DNA of 64,000 nucleotides. Source: Pseudoteredinibacter isoporae (GTDB lineage: Bacteria; Pseudomonadota; Gammaproteobacteria; Pseudomonadales; Cellvibrionaceae). The position numbers and the translations under genes were made by a program. Positions 9,579-18,318 of the stretch are shown here, piece by piece. Location of the stretch: NCBI RefSeq assembly GCF_011602085.1, contig NZ_JAAONY010000001.1:1426001-1490000 (forward strand), written 5' to 3'. The first letter of the stretch is position 1, and every line of letters starts with the position of its first letter. Below the pieces are notes generated by a model that did not search any database, was not told the DNA's origin, and was given only the letters and a program-made list of their open reading frames with translations.

Positions 9579-10985
9579 ATGAGTAATCGAAGACAGTTTT
9601 TAAGTGCCCTGGTTGCGGGCGCCACCGTGGCAGCGGTAAATCCCAGTATCAGTTTGGCGGCTTCCGCGAGTGGCTCCGGTCAAGCCGCTGGCGAGGGGAC
9701 TGCCAAGAAAAAACGTCGCATCCCTTGGCGCAACTGGTCCGGTTCACAACAGTGTTATCCGGCTGCACGGAAGGCGCCCTCATCGCTTGAGGAATTGCAA
9801 GAGATGGTGGTCAGTGCTGAAGGTATTGTACGGCCGGTAGGTGCGGGTCATTCGTTTATGCCGCTGGTACCGACCGACGATACGATTATTTCCCTGAGCC
9901 GCCTGACTGGTGTCGTTGATCACGATACAGCGGATAATTCTGCCCGCATTTGGGCGGGGACCCGATTGGGGGACATCGGTGGTCCGCTGGCTGAGCATGG
10001 CCAGGCTTTGATTAACATGCCTGACATTGATGAGCAAAGTCTGGCGGGAGCACTCGCGACCGCGACACATGGTACAGGTGCTTCCCTTGGTTGCATGTCG
10101 AGTTATGTGGATGGCCTTCAGTTATTAACCGCCAATGGGGAAATTATCGAGTGCAATGCCCAGGAAAATGCGGATGTTTTCAAAGCCGCGCAAGTGGGGC
10201 TGGGTGCTTTGGGAATTGTCACTCAGGTCCGCATGCGCAATATGCCGCTTTACCGACTGCGCCGCGAAACCGAATGGATGCCGGTGGAAGAAATTTTGAG
10301 TCAGGTGGATAAGCTGGCGGATAATAATCGTAACTTTGAATTTTATTATATTCCCTTTTCAGGCATGGGGTTTACCGATGTGCACAACATTACGGATGAG
10401 CCGCCATCGCGTACCGAAGAAATGGATCAGAACGACGGTGCTAATACTCTGAAAAGTATCCGTGACTGGTTGAGTTGGTCGCCAAAAATTCGCGAGCTGA
10501 TTTTATCTTCCTATATGAATAGCATCGATAAGGAAGTGGTGGTGGCAAATTCCTGGGAGAACTATGCCAAAGAGCGCAATGTGCGTTTCAACGAGATGGA
10601 GTACCACCTGCCGCGAGAAAATCTGGTACCGGCTTTTAAGGAAATTCGGGCTGAGGTGGAGAATAACTTCCCCGAGGTATTTTTTCCATTCGAAGTGCGT
10701 GTGGTTAAGGGTGACGATATCTGGTTGAGCCCGTTTACGGATCGGGAGAGTTGCTCAATTGCGGTGCACCGCTTTTTTCAGGAAGACTTTAAACCTCTAT
10801 ATGCCGCAGTTGAACCTATCTTTAAAAAGTACGGTGGCCGGCCACACTGGGGTAAGTTAAATACCCTGAGCGGAGACGAGTTATCCAAGTTGTATCCTCG
10901 TTGGCAGGATTTTAAAACGGTGCGCCAGCAACTGGATCCTAAGGGTAAGTTTTTGAATCCTTACCTGAAGGGCTTATTCGCCTAA
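9579..10985 (+). CDS. Tat-exported FAD-binding sugar-lactone/alditol-type oxidase
   Basis: A 468-residue flavoprotein of the VAO fold with a D-arabinono-1,4-lactone oxidase-type C-terminal domain. A twin-arginine signal (SNRRQFLSALVAG) starts the protein. The FAD domain (about 60-230) shows VRPVGAGHSF and ATHGTGASLGCMSS. The C-terminal domain ends with RPHWGKLNTL and LDPKGKFLNPYLKGLF, typical of the lactone oxidase/gulonolactone family. The substrate is unknown: sugar lactones, alditols or related compounds are possible. The cytochrome upstream and the PLP enzyme downstream suggest one periplasmic oxidation module. Confidence 0.85.
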   Translation: MSNRRQFLSALVAGATVAAVNPSISLAASASGSGQAAGEGTAKKKRRIPWRNWSGSQQCYPAARKAPSSLEELQEMVVSAEGIVRPVGAGHSFMPLVPTDDTIISLSRLTGVVDHDTADNSARIWAGTRLGDIGGPLAEHGQALINMPDIDEQSLAGALATATHGTGASLGCMSSYVDGLQLLTANGEIIECNAQENADVFKAAQVGLGALGIVTQVRMRNMPLYRLRRETEWMPVEEILSQVDKLADNNRNFEFYYIPFSGMGFTDVHNITDEPPSRTEEMDQNDGANTLKSIRDWLSWSPKIRELILSSYMNSIDKEVVVANSWENYAKERNVRFNEMEYHLPRENLVPAFKEIRAEVENNFPEVFFPFEVRVVKGDDIWLSPFTDRESCSIAVHRFFQEDFKPLYAAVEPIFKKYGGRPHWGKLNTLSGDELSKLYPRWQDFKTVRQQLDPKGKFLNPYLKGLFA

Positions 10986-11027
10986 TTTATTTGCAGGATA
11001 TCGCTTCAATACAATCGAGTACTCGAG

Positions 11028-12293
11028 ATGCAGAAAACCAAAAGAAACATGTTGCTGGGGTTGGGGGCTGCGGGTGTGGCCGCCTTCGCGTTACGACCAA
11101 AAGATAAGGGTGGTGCGCACAATGGTTACTTTAAATCTTTGAGTGCGGGTCTGGAGGATGCTTCAGTTGCACAGCCCAGCCTATTGATCGATAAGGCACG
11201 TCTGCATAAGAATATTGATACCCTTAAGAAACACATTAATGGTCGTTTTCATTTTCGAGTGGTAGCCAAATCATTGCCTTCTGTGGATTTGTTGCGGGAG
11301 GTGATGGTGCGTGCAAATACAGAGCGTTTGATGTTATTTCATCAGCCCTTTGCCAATCAGGTCGTCAAGGCTTTTCCTGATTCGGATGTGCTGTTTGGCA
11401 AGCCAATGCCTGTTGCGGCGGCCCGAAATTTTTATCAGCAACTGGAAGGTGATTTTCAACCGGCACAACAAATGCAGTGGTTGATCGACAGTCCGGAACG
11501 GCTGGAGCAGTACCAGGCGCTTGCCGAGTATCTCGGTCAGCCCATGCGAATCAATATCGAAATTGATGTGGGTTTACATCGTGGAGGCGTCAACAGCGAA
11601 GCTGATCTTCTGGATATGCTGAAGGCCATCAAGGCGAGCCCCTTGTTGAGCTTTTCTGGTTTGATGGGTTATGAGCCTCATGTGGTGAAGTTGCCGGGTG
11701 ATGCATTTTCTCATCGTGATAAAGCGATGGCTGAGTATCAAAAATATCTGGATGTGGCAGTTAACTTTTTTGGTGAAAAAGATCCGAGCTGGACGTTGAA
11801 TGCCGCCGGCAGCCCGACGTATCAGTTATACGATGAAGGTGAGTTTCCCCACAATGAACTCGCGGCTGGCTCCTGCCTGGTAAAACCCACCGATTTTGAC
11901 CTGCCGAGTTTGGCAGACCATCAAGCGGCATCGTTTATCGCAACGCCTGTCATTAAAGCTCTGCCCAGTACTGAACTGCCCGGTGTGGCGGCTTTGGGGA
12001 AATTGATGGCCTGGTGGAATCCGAATCGCGAGCGCAGTTTCTTTACCTATGGCGGCTATTGGAAAGCTCATGCGGAATCACCGAAGGGTTTGAGCCCGAA
12101 TCCGGTTTTTGGTCGCTCGACGAATCAGGAGATGTTGAACGGTTCGCGTTCGGTGGAATTACAGGCGGATGATTGGGTGTTCCTGCGGCCGACACAAAGC
12201 GAGTTTGTGTTTCTTCAGTTTGGGGATATCGCGGTGCTGGAAAATGGTAAGGTCAGCGAGCGCTGGCCGGTGTTTCAGCAGCAGGCGGTTTAG
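11028..12293 (+). CDS. Membrane-anchored PLP enzyme of the alanine racemase/DSD1 (D-threonine aldolase-like) fold
   Basis: 421 residues. The N-terminus KRNMLLGLGAAGVAAFAL is a signal anchor or signal peptide, unusual because this PLP barrel family is normally cytosolic. The barrel starts near residue 45 with QPSLLIDKARLHKNI; the PLP lysine is probably in FRVVAKSLPS (about residue 81). MRINIEIDVGLHRGGV and LNAAGSPTYQLY follow the D-threonine aldolase/D-serine dehydratase pattern. The C-terminal part has the DSD1-like end (PTQSEFVFLQFGDIAVL). It lies 42 bp after the FAD oxidase, so they are probably co-transcribed. Substrate unknown. Confidence 0.8.
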   Translation: MQKTKRNMLLGLGAAGVAAFALRPKDKGGAHNGYFKSLSAGLEDASVAQPSLLIDKARLHKNIDTLKKHINGRFHFRVVAKSLPSVDLLREVMVRANTERLMLFHQPFANQVVKAFPDSDVLFGKPMPVAAARNFYQQLEGDFQPAQQMQWLIDSPERLEQYQALAEYLGQPMRINIEIDVGLHRGGVNSEADLLDMLKAIKASPLLSFSGLMGYEPHVVKLPGDAFSHRDKAMAEYQKYLDVAVNFFGEKDPSWTLNAAGSPTYQLYDEGEFPHNELAAGSCLVKPTDFDLPSLADHQAASFIATPVIKALPSTELPGVAALGKLMAWWNPNRERSFFTYGGYWKAHAESPKGLSPNPVFGRSTNQEMLNGSRSVELQADDWVFLRPTQSEFVFLQFGDIAVLENGKVSERWPVFQQQAV

Positions 12294-12307
12294 CGCTTTG
12301 TTGCCGG

Positions 12308-12321
12308 GCGGCTGAAGCCGC
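12308..12321. terminator. Short hairpin between convergent genes
   Basis: GCGGCT-GA-AGCCGC, a perfect six-base-pair stem between two genes that end toward each other. It lacks a T-run, so termination here is only a guess. Confidence 0.35.
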
Positions 12322-12325
12322 TCAA

Positions 12326-12982
12326 CTACAAATCCAACTGAGATCGTAAGTCGGCCATACGCTTGCGATTTTCTTCTTTTGACAAGGGTTCGCCGACTTC
12401 TTCGGGCAGGGCTTTCAGTTCGGGCATGCTTAGTTTATTGCCTGCCAATACTTGCTCGCAGTATTTTTCGTAGCACTGTTTGAAGATGGGAAAGGCCGTT
12501 TTCTCGGCGTTGCTGGCGAGCATAAACCAGCCCGCTTCTTTACCGGCCAGGTAAACAGCAGGATGGCTCCATTGGGCTTCAGCTTTCGGGCTGGGTGCGC
12601 CACAGGCCTCCTGGTAGGCGCTGTAGGGGGCAGGCAGTCCGTGTTGAGCCGGGTCACCTTCGCAAGCGCGAATCATTTTATTGAGCGTGGGCAGGTAGTC
12701 CGAGGTTTCCATCACCCGCTTGGCGCCGCGCAGAATGCTTTCATTGTCGAAACGCTGCAAGCCTTCCAGCCACAGGCGTTTGGCTTGCCCGAGTAATTCG
12801 TCGCTGCCAAAGGCGCTGTGATACTGGTTGTGGTAATTAATGCGGAACAGGCTGAAGACCTGATTGATGGTCTCCTTGCGTGCCTGGATATCGTCGCTGT
12901 TTTGATTACCAGGATGTGTCAGTGAGGTCTTCGACAAGGCTGCGTTCTCTCGTGCTGCGTGGTTGTTGGCCGTTGGCGGCAT
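12326..12982 (-). CDS. Replication protein P-like helicase-loader family protein
   Basis: 218 residues resembling the phage lambda P family: an N-terminal unstructured part, then INQVFSLFRINYHNQYHSAF and the DYLPTLNKMIRACEG core near residue 100, followed by EAQWSHPAVYLAGKEAGW. Lambda P-type proteins deliver the DnaB helicase to DNA. Here it is on the chromosome, directly behind and overlapping by 77 bp a DnaT-repeat gene, which strengthens a primosome or helicase-loading role. The overlap is out of frame, and no better internal ATG before the conserved core was seen, so the overlap seems real. Confidence 0.75.
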   Translation of the reverse strand: MPPTANNHAARENAALSKTSLTHPGNQNSDDIQARKETINQVFSLFRINYHNQYHSAFGSDELLGQAKRLWLEGLQRFDNESILRGAKRVMETSDYLPTLNKMIRACEGDPAQHGLPAPYSAYQEACGAPSPKAEAQWSHPAVYLAGKEAGWFMLASNAEKTAFPIFKQCYEKYCEQVLAGNKLSMPELKALPEEVGEPLSKEENRKRMADLRSQLDL

Positions 12983-14048
12983 TATTGGGCTGCAACGCTT
13001 TTTGTTGCAGTTTGTGCTGCTGCGCCCAATGGTATTTTACATGTTGTAAAAATTTTGTATTCCAGGAGCTGTGTGCCTGTTTGGTCTCTTTCCAATACAG
13101 TACAAACTCCGGGAGCTGTCGCTGGGCAAAATCCATATCGATATTGGCCATACGAAGAATATCAAACACATCGGCACTGGGCTGCCAGCTGTCGGCGATG
13201 ATTTGTGGGTTGGCATCGTGAGCAACTGAGGACTGGAAGCGAGCCCACTGGCGTCGAACGTGCTGGATAAATTTGGTGTTCCAGGTGTCGGCGCTGGTGC
13301 CTTTCTCATGCCAATACAGAATGAATTCCGGTATGGCGTCCTCAACAAACTGTGGCGTGATGCCGGCGTGCTTAATCATCATTTCCATCGCTTCATGGCT
13401 TGGGCGCCAATTGAAATCGATGGGGCGCATTTGGTCGCGCTGATGGGTGAATGTCTCTCGCTCGCGCCATTTATGGATGACCCGGTTGATAAATTTCGCA
13501 CTCCAGGACTTATGAGATTCACCGCTATCGCGCCAGAAAGTAACAAATTCGGGAACCTGGGCTCTGGCAAACTGCTCATCAACATTCATTTGTCGCAGGC
13601 GTTGAAGCGTGTCGTTATCGGGCTGCCAGTTGGGTGCGATCAAAGTAGCACCGGGTTGAATGGATTGGCTTGGGCCAGTGGAGACAATTGGCAGTCCCAG
13701 TTTGTTGGTATTTGTACTTGGTGTGCTGGTGGCGGTGTTGGCTTGCCTTTGTTGATTCACAAAGCAAAACAGCAGCACGCCGCTTTGTTGGAACGGTGCC
13801 GAGGCTATATGGATTAATCCCTTTGCCGCCAGGCTTTTGCTAACGCGCTCCAGATCCAGATCGCTGAAAAAAGGCAGGCGTTTTTGCTGGTCTTGTTGAC
13901 TCAGGGACCAGAATTGTTGCTGGTCAGGGTCGCGAATATCAGCCAGCTCGGACAGTACGGCAAACAGGCAGGCTTCCTCAAGGCCGATGGTCGCAGCCAG
14001 GCCTGGAGATATGGGTAAAATTCGTTCGTGATCAAATGGGGAAATCAT
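12906..14048 (-). CDS. Protein with three DnaT-like DNA-binding repeats
   Basis: 380 residues. An N-terminal winged-helix-like part (about 1-115) begins MISPFDHERILPISPGLAAT. Three homologous DnaT-type units follow, near residues 140-200, 210-275 and 285-350. Each has a W-x-P opening, a PEF-x-x-(Y/F)W helix (VPEFVTFWRD, IPEFILYWHE, LPEFVLYWKE) and a (S/N)-x-KF-(I/L)-x-(H/R)-V helix. DnaT binds single-stranded DNA in the PriA replication-restart primosome; three copies in one chain is unusual. It is upstream of, and overlaps, the lambda P-like gene, so the two probably work together in loading helicase. Confidence 0.8.
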   Translation of the reverse strand: MISPFDHERILPISPGLAATIGLEEACLFAVLSELADIRDPDQQQFWSLSQQDQQKRLPFFSDLDLERVSKSLAAKGLIHIASAPFQQSGVLLFCFVNQQRQANTATSTPSTNTNKLGLPIVSTGPSQSIQPGATLIAPNWQPDNDTLQRLRQMNVDEQFARAQVPEFVTFWRDSGESHKSWSAKFINRVIHKWRERETFTHQRDQMRPIDFNWRPSHEAMEMMIKHAGITPQFVEDAIPEFILYWHEKGTSADTWNTKFIQHVRRQWARFQSSVAHDANPQIIADSWQPSADVFDILRMANIDMDFAQRQLPEFVLYWKETKQAHSSWNTKFLQHVKYHWAQQHKLQQKALQPNNAANGQQPRSTRERSLVEDLTDTSW

Positions 14049-14259
14049 GGGCCAATATTACCATCGATTAGGCAGCGAGGCTTGGAAAAATCGATGCCCA
14101 AAGTGCGAAGTATGTTTATGCCTCAGGCAATGTGGCTGACTGCGGTACGATATTCGTAAATGAAGTCTCTGAGAAGGGTAATGCCGTTTGTGTGTGGATA
14201 TTGGTTGAAGACGCGCTGGGGTATACTGCGCTGCTGAAAAACACTTAAGGAACATCTTC

Positions 14260-15633
14260 GTGGCCAAAGCTAAAACCGCTTATGTTTGCAATGATTGCGG
14301 CTCTGACTATCGCAAATGGCAGGGACAATGCACGGATTGTGGTGCCTGGAACAGTTTGACTGAAGTCAAATTGGGCCCAAGTCCCAGCAATCGCTCGGCA
14401 AAATTTGAAGGCTATGCGGGTGCGGCGGATGGCGGTGTGAAAACCCTGGCCGACATCGATCTGCAAGACGTTCCGAGATTCAGCTCGGGTGCGGGTGAGT
14501 TCGATCGTGTGCTTGGCGGTGGTTTGGTGCCTGGTTCTGTGGTGTTGATTGGCGGCCATCCCGGTGCCGGTAAATCCACCTTGCTATTGCAAACCATGTG
14601 CTTTTTAGCCGAGCAGCGAGAGGCACTTTACGTCACGGGTGAGGAATCGCTCCAGCAGGTGGCGATGCGCGCCAAACGTCTGGGATTGCCGACCGACAAA
14701 TTAAAGATGCTGTCCGAGACCAGTGTGGAGGCGGTATGTACAGCGGCTCAGACGCACAAACCCAGTGTGATGGTGGTGGATTCTATTCAGGTGATGCACC
14801 TGGCAGATATTTCGTCGGCTCCGGGCAGCGTGTCCCAGGTGCGTGAAAGTGCAGCTTATTTAACCCGCTTCGCCAAGCAGAGCGGTACGGTGTTGATTCT
14901 GGTTGGGCATGTGACCAAAGATGGCAGCCTGGCCGGACCCAAGGTTCTTGAGCACATGATTGATTGCTCGGTCTTGCTGGAAGGAGGGCACGACAGTCGT
15001 TTTCGTACCATGCGAGGCAATAAAAACCGATTTGGTGCGGTGAATGAGCTGGGTGTGTTTGCCATGACCGAGCAGGGCCTTAAAGAGGTGAGTAATCCCT
15101 CGGCGATCTTCTTGCAGCGTGGCGAAGAGGCAGCAGCAGGCTCATTGGTGATTGTGGTTTGGGAAGGCACCCGTCCGTTGCTGGTCGAAATTCAGGCGTT
15201 GGTGGACGACAGTCATCAGGCCAATCCTCGTCGGGTTGCCGTTGGTCTTGATCACAATCGCTTGAATATGTTGCTGGCGGTGTTACACCGCCACGGTGGC
15301 ATCATGGTGGGCGACCAGGATGTGTTTATTAATGTGGTTGGTGGCGTGCGGGTGATGGAAACCAGCGCGGATTTGGCCTTGCTGCTCGCAGTGATTTCCA
15401 GTTTTCGAAATCGTGCTCTGGATCGCGGTTTGGTGGTGTTTGGTGAGGTGGGCTTATCGGGTGAGATCCGCCCGGTACCCAGCGGTCAGGAGCGACTGCG
15501 CGAGGCGGCCAAGCACGGTTTTAAGCGAGCGATTGTGCCGATTTCCAATTGCCCGGCAGAGCCCATTGAGGGCTTAAAAGTGCTGGGTGTGAAAACGCTT
15601 CAAGAAGCCATTGCCGCACTGGGAGATTTTTAG
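14260..15633 (+). CDS. radA: DNA repair protein RadA (Sms)
   Basis: RecA-like ATPase that drives branch migration during recombination. The 457 residues match the family. An N-terminal zinc finger (CNDCGSDYRKWQGQCTDCG, Cys at about residues 10-30), Walker A GHPGAGKSTLL near residue 105, the RadA signature KNRFGAVNELG near 255 and the C-terminal Lon-protease-like domain are all present. It starts with GTG at 14260 and is divergent from the DnaT-repeat gene, with 211 bp between them. Confidence 0.98.
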   Translation: MAKAKTAYVCNDCGSDYRKWQGQCTDCGAWNSLTEVKLGPSPSNRSAKFEGYAGAADGGVKTLADIDLQDVPRFSSGAGEFDRVLGGGLVPGSVVLIGGHPGAGKSTLLLQTMCFLAEQREALYVTGEESLQQVAMRAKRLGLPTDKLKMLSETSVEAVCTAAQTHKPSVMVVDSIQVMHLADISSAPGSVSQVRESAAYLTRFAKQSGTVLILVGHVTKDGSLAGPKVLEHMIDCSVLLEGGHDSRFRTMRGNKNRFGAVNELGVFAMTEQGLKEVSNPSAIFLQRGEEAAAGSLVIVVWEGTRPLLVEIQALVDDSHQANPRRVAVGLDHNRLNMLLAVLHRHGGIMVGDQDVFINVVGGVRVMETSADLALLLAVISSFRNRALDRGLVVFGEVGLSGEIRPVPSGQERLREAAKHGFKRAIVPISNCPAEPIEGLKVLGVKTLQEAIAALGDF

Positions 15634-15823
15634 AATTTCTGCTGTCTCAAATTGACCTCCAATCTGGCCACTGGTGCCTGGAATGGATGGCTTGGTCAGC
15701 TGATTGAGTGATCCCCTTGGGGATTCCTTAAGGCTGAGTATCAATACACAAGGTGGTGCTTTATACTGCGCGCTTTTGTTTTGCCCATTGCGTGCGCCGC
15801 AAGCGTTTTGGTCGTATCTGCTT

Positions 15824-15845
15824 AGTACTTTTGATTTAAAGTACT
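15824..15845. promoter_or_regulatory. Inverted repeat AGTACTTT-6-AAAGTACT
   Basis: Perfect eight-base arms around TGATTT, about 70 bp before the methyltransferase start, in the 281-bp gap after radA. The dyad could be an operator or a leader hairpin. The same gap holds ATCCCCTTGGGGAT (15711-15724). No known regulator could be assigned. Confidence 0.35.
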
Positions 15846-15914
15846 TGCTTGAGGAGACCGCTTGAAGGGCCTGCATACCAATGGCGATCAACCCTTGAAT
15901 CTTAGGAGTGATGG

Positions 15915-16508
15915 ATGCACATAAGCTCATATGACCATATGAAGCGCGTTGCCGAAAAGTACTTGAATGCCGACGAGAAACTGACCATTTATGATCTGGG
16001 CAGTTACGATGTGAACGGCAGCTATAAGCCTATTTTCGATAATCCAAATTGGGAATACACCGGCATTGACCTGGAGGCAGGCCCCAATGTTGATATTGTT
16101 CTAAAGAACCCTTATCGCTGGCCATTGCCGTCAAACAGCGCCGATGTGATTATCTCCGGTCAGGCTTTCGAGCATATCGAGTTTTTCTGGGAAACCTGGA
16201 TGGAGATGGAGCGTGCCCTGAAGCCGGGTGGCCGCATCCTGTTGATTGCGCCTTCCAGAGGGCCTGAACACCGCTATCCTCAGGATTGCTGGCGTTTCTA
16301 CCCCGATGGTTATCATGCTTTGGCAAAATTTGGTGGTTTGGGCCTGGATGAAGTGACCACTGATTGGGAGCCTCATGAGGCTGAGTGCAGCCATGCCTGG
16401 GGTGATACTGTTGGCGTGTTCCATAAACCACATCGCCGTTTGCGTGGACGGATAAAACGCAAGGTTTTGATGTCTCTAAGAAGATTGCTGTTTCGTTTGA
16501 GCGTGTAG
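15915..16508 (+). CDS. SAM-dependent methyltransferase (type 11)
   Basis: A 197-residue class I methyltransferase. Motif I is YDLGSYDVNGSYKP (about residue 24), the acidic residue of the SAM pocket is in YTGIDLEAG (about 50), and motif IV-like SADVIISGQAFEHIEFFW and LKPGGRILLIAPS (about 105) follow. The pattern, with HRYPQDCWRFYPDG, is common in methyltransferases of surface-polysaccharide loci, but no such genes are adjacent here, so the substrate is unknown. It is followed by the type II secretion operon after 62 bp. Confidence 0.85.
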   Translation: MHISSYDHMKRVAEKYLNADEKLTIYDLGSYDVNGSYKPIFDNPNWEYTGIDLEAGPNVDIVLKNPYRWPLPSNSADVIISGQAFEHIEFFWETWMEMERALKPGGRILLIAPSRGPEHRYPQDCWRFYPDGYHALAKFGGLGLDEVTTDWEPHEAECSHAWGDTVGVFHKPHRRLRGRIKRKVLMSLRRLLFRLSV

Positions 16509-16570
16509 GCAATCTGGATGAATGAGCTAAATCGGGCATGAAGCCCACAATGATGAACTGAGAAGACTCC

Positions 16571-18316
16571 GTGGAAGATAAGCCTCAACAAAAGATTGGC
16601 CAGCAGTTAGTGGCTACCGGCAAAGTATCCAGTCGTGATATTGAACGGGCTCTGGCCGCCCAGGAAGAAATGGGTGGTTACCTCGGACAGGTTCTGGTGA
16701 GTCTGGGCCTGATTTCGGAGCTGGACCTGCTGAAAGCACTGGGTCAGCAGTTGGATAAGCGTCTTATAGGCAGTGATGATTATCCCGAAGAGGCCATCAA
16801 ACTGGATGGCCTGGCCGAAGAGTTCCTGCTTAACAACTCCGTTGTGCCTGTTGAGAGTCGTGAAGGCCTTGTGGTTTTCGCCGCCTCTGTGCCACAGGAT
16901 CCGTTCATCAATAAAGCGCTGAAGCTGGCGCTGGGCCGTCCGGTGAGCATCGAGTTCGGTTTGGAAAGCGATATTACAGCCGCGTTATTGAAATATCGCG
17001 AGAGCGACGAAGATGATGAGCTTGAAGAGGGTGGTGAGAGTTTTGTGGGAGATGACGAGTTTATCGAGCATCTCCGCGACCTGGCCAGTGAAGCGCCGGT
17101 TATCCGAGTGGTGAATCAAATTATTCATCAGGCTTTGGATCTGGGTGCTTCGGATATTCATATCGAACCTTTCGACGATGGACTCCAGCTGCGTTACCGA
17201 ATTGACGGTGTATTGCAGGATATGCCGGATCCACCATCGCCGGACTTGTCGGCGGCGATCGCCTCCCGCATTAAATTGCTCGCGGGTTTGAATATTGCTG
17301 AGCGCCGTTTGCCTCAGGATGGTCGTATCATGACCCGGGTGAAAGGTCATGAGTTGGACTTGCGGGTTTCTACAACGCCAACGGTTCACGGTGAAAGTAT
17401 TGTGATGCGTGTGCTGGATCGACAGAGTATCCAGCTCAGCTTGCAGAGTATGGGCTTCAGTGAAGATACCCTGAAAGTCTATCTCGATTTGCTGGCCAAA
17501 CCCCATGGGGTTCTATTGGTAACCGGGCCAACTGGTTCGGGTAAAACCACCACTTTATATGCATCTCTGGCGTCTATGGATGCAGCGGCCGCAAAGATTA
17601 TTACCGTAGAAGATCCGGTTGAATATCAACTGCGCGGTATCAATCAGATTCAAGTGCAAAGTCAGATCGATCTCACATTTGCGGCGGCGCTGCGTTCGAT
17701 TCTGCGCCAGGACCCCGACATTATAATGATCGGTGAGATGCGTGATACTGAGACGGCCCAAATTGGTGTTCAATCGGCCCTTACCGGTCACTTGGTTTTA
17801 TCAACCCTGCATACCAATACCGCGGCTGGTGCGATTACCCGTCTGGAAGATATGGGGGTTGAGCGTTATCTGATTACCTCTTCAGTCAATGGTGTTTTGG
17901 CCCAGCGATTGGTTAGAACCTTGTGTAAAGACTGTCGTGAGCCGGTCGAGCTATCAGCCCAGGCAAAGTGTGAAGCAGGGCTGGATCGCTTTATGCCCGC
18001 TGGCCAGGATACGATTTACCACAGCAAGGGCTGTCCATCCTGTAAGCAAACAGGATACCGAGGTCGTACGGCCATTCACGAATTGTTTGTTATGGATAGC
18101 CAAATGCATCGAGCCATTCTTGATGGCGCCGATGCGACTCGCCTGCATCAGGAAGCACGTCAGCAAGGTATGATTACCCTGTATGAAGATGGTCTGCGTA
18201 AAGTTGCCGAGGGTTCAACGTCTTTGGAAGAAGTATTGCGAGTCACCCAGGACCAGAGCGATGACGATCAAGCGGCTGAATTGCGGGCCGTTGATGCGAG
18301 TGGCGCGGGCAGCTGA
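16571..18316 (+). CDS. gspE: Type II secretion ATPase GspE
   Basis: Cytoplasmic hexameric ATPase that powers pseudopilus assembly. 581 residues starting with GTG. The N-terminal MshEN/T2SSE_N domain (about 5-150) is followed by the ATPase core: Walker A GPTGSGKTTTLYASL near residue 320, Walker B DPDIIMIGEMRDTETA near 378, and the four-cysteine zinc site (CKDC near 455, CPSC near 488). The C-terminus has about 25 extra polar residues. It is the first gene of the gspEFGHIJKLM run and is two bases from gspF. Confidence 0.95.
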   Translation: MEDKPQQKIGQQLVATGKVSSRDIERALAAQEEMGGYLGQVLVSLGLISELDLLKALGQQLDKRLIGSDDYPEEAIKLDGLAEEFLLNNSVVPVESREGLVVFAASVPQDPFINKALKLALGRPVSIEFGLESDITAALLKYRESDEDDELEEGGESFVGDDEFIEHLRDLASEAPVIRVVNQIIHQALDLGASDIHIEPFDDGLQLRYRIDGVLQDMPDPPSPDLSAAIASRIKLLAGLNIAERRLPQDGRIMTRVKGHELDLRVSTTPTVHGESIVMRVLDRQSIQLSLQSMGFSEDTLKVYLDLLAKPHGVLLVTGPTGSGKTTTLYASLASMDAAAAKIITVEDPVEYQLRGINQIQVQSQIDLTFAAALRSILRQDPDIIMIGEMRDTETAQIGVQSALTGHLVLSTLHTNTAAGAITRLEDMGVERYLITSSVNGVLAQRLVRTLCKDCREPVELSAQAKCEAGLDRFMPAGQDTIYHSKGCPSCKQTGYRGRTAIHELFVMDSQMHRAILDGADATRLHQEARQQGMITLYEDGLRKVAEGSTSLEEVLRVTQDQSDDDQAAELRAVDASGAGS

Positions 18317-18318
18317 TC

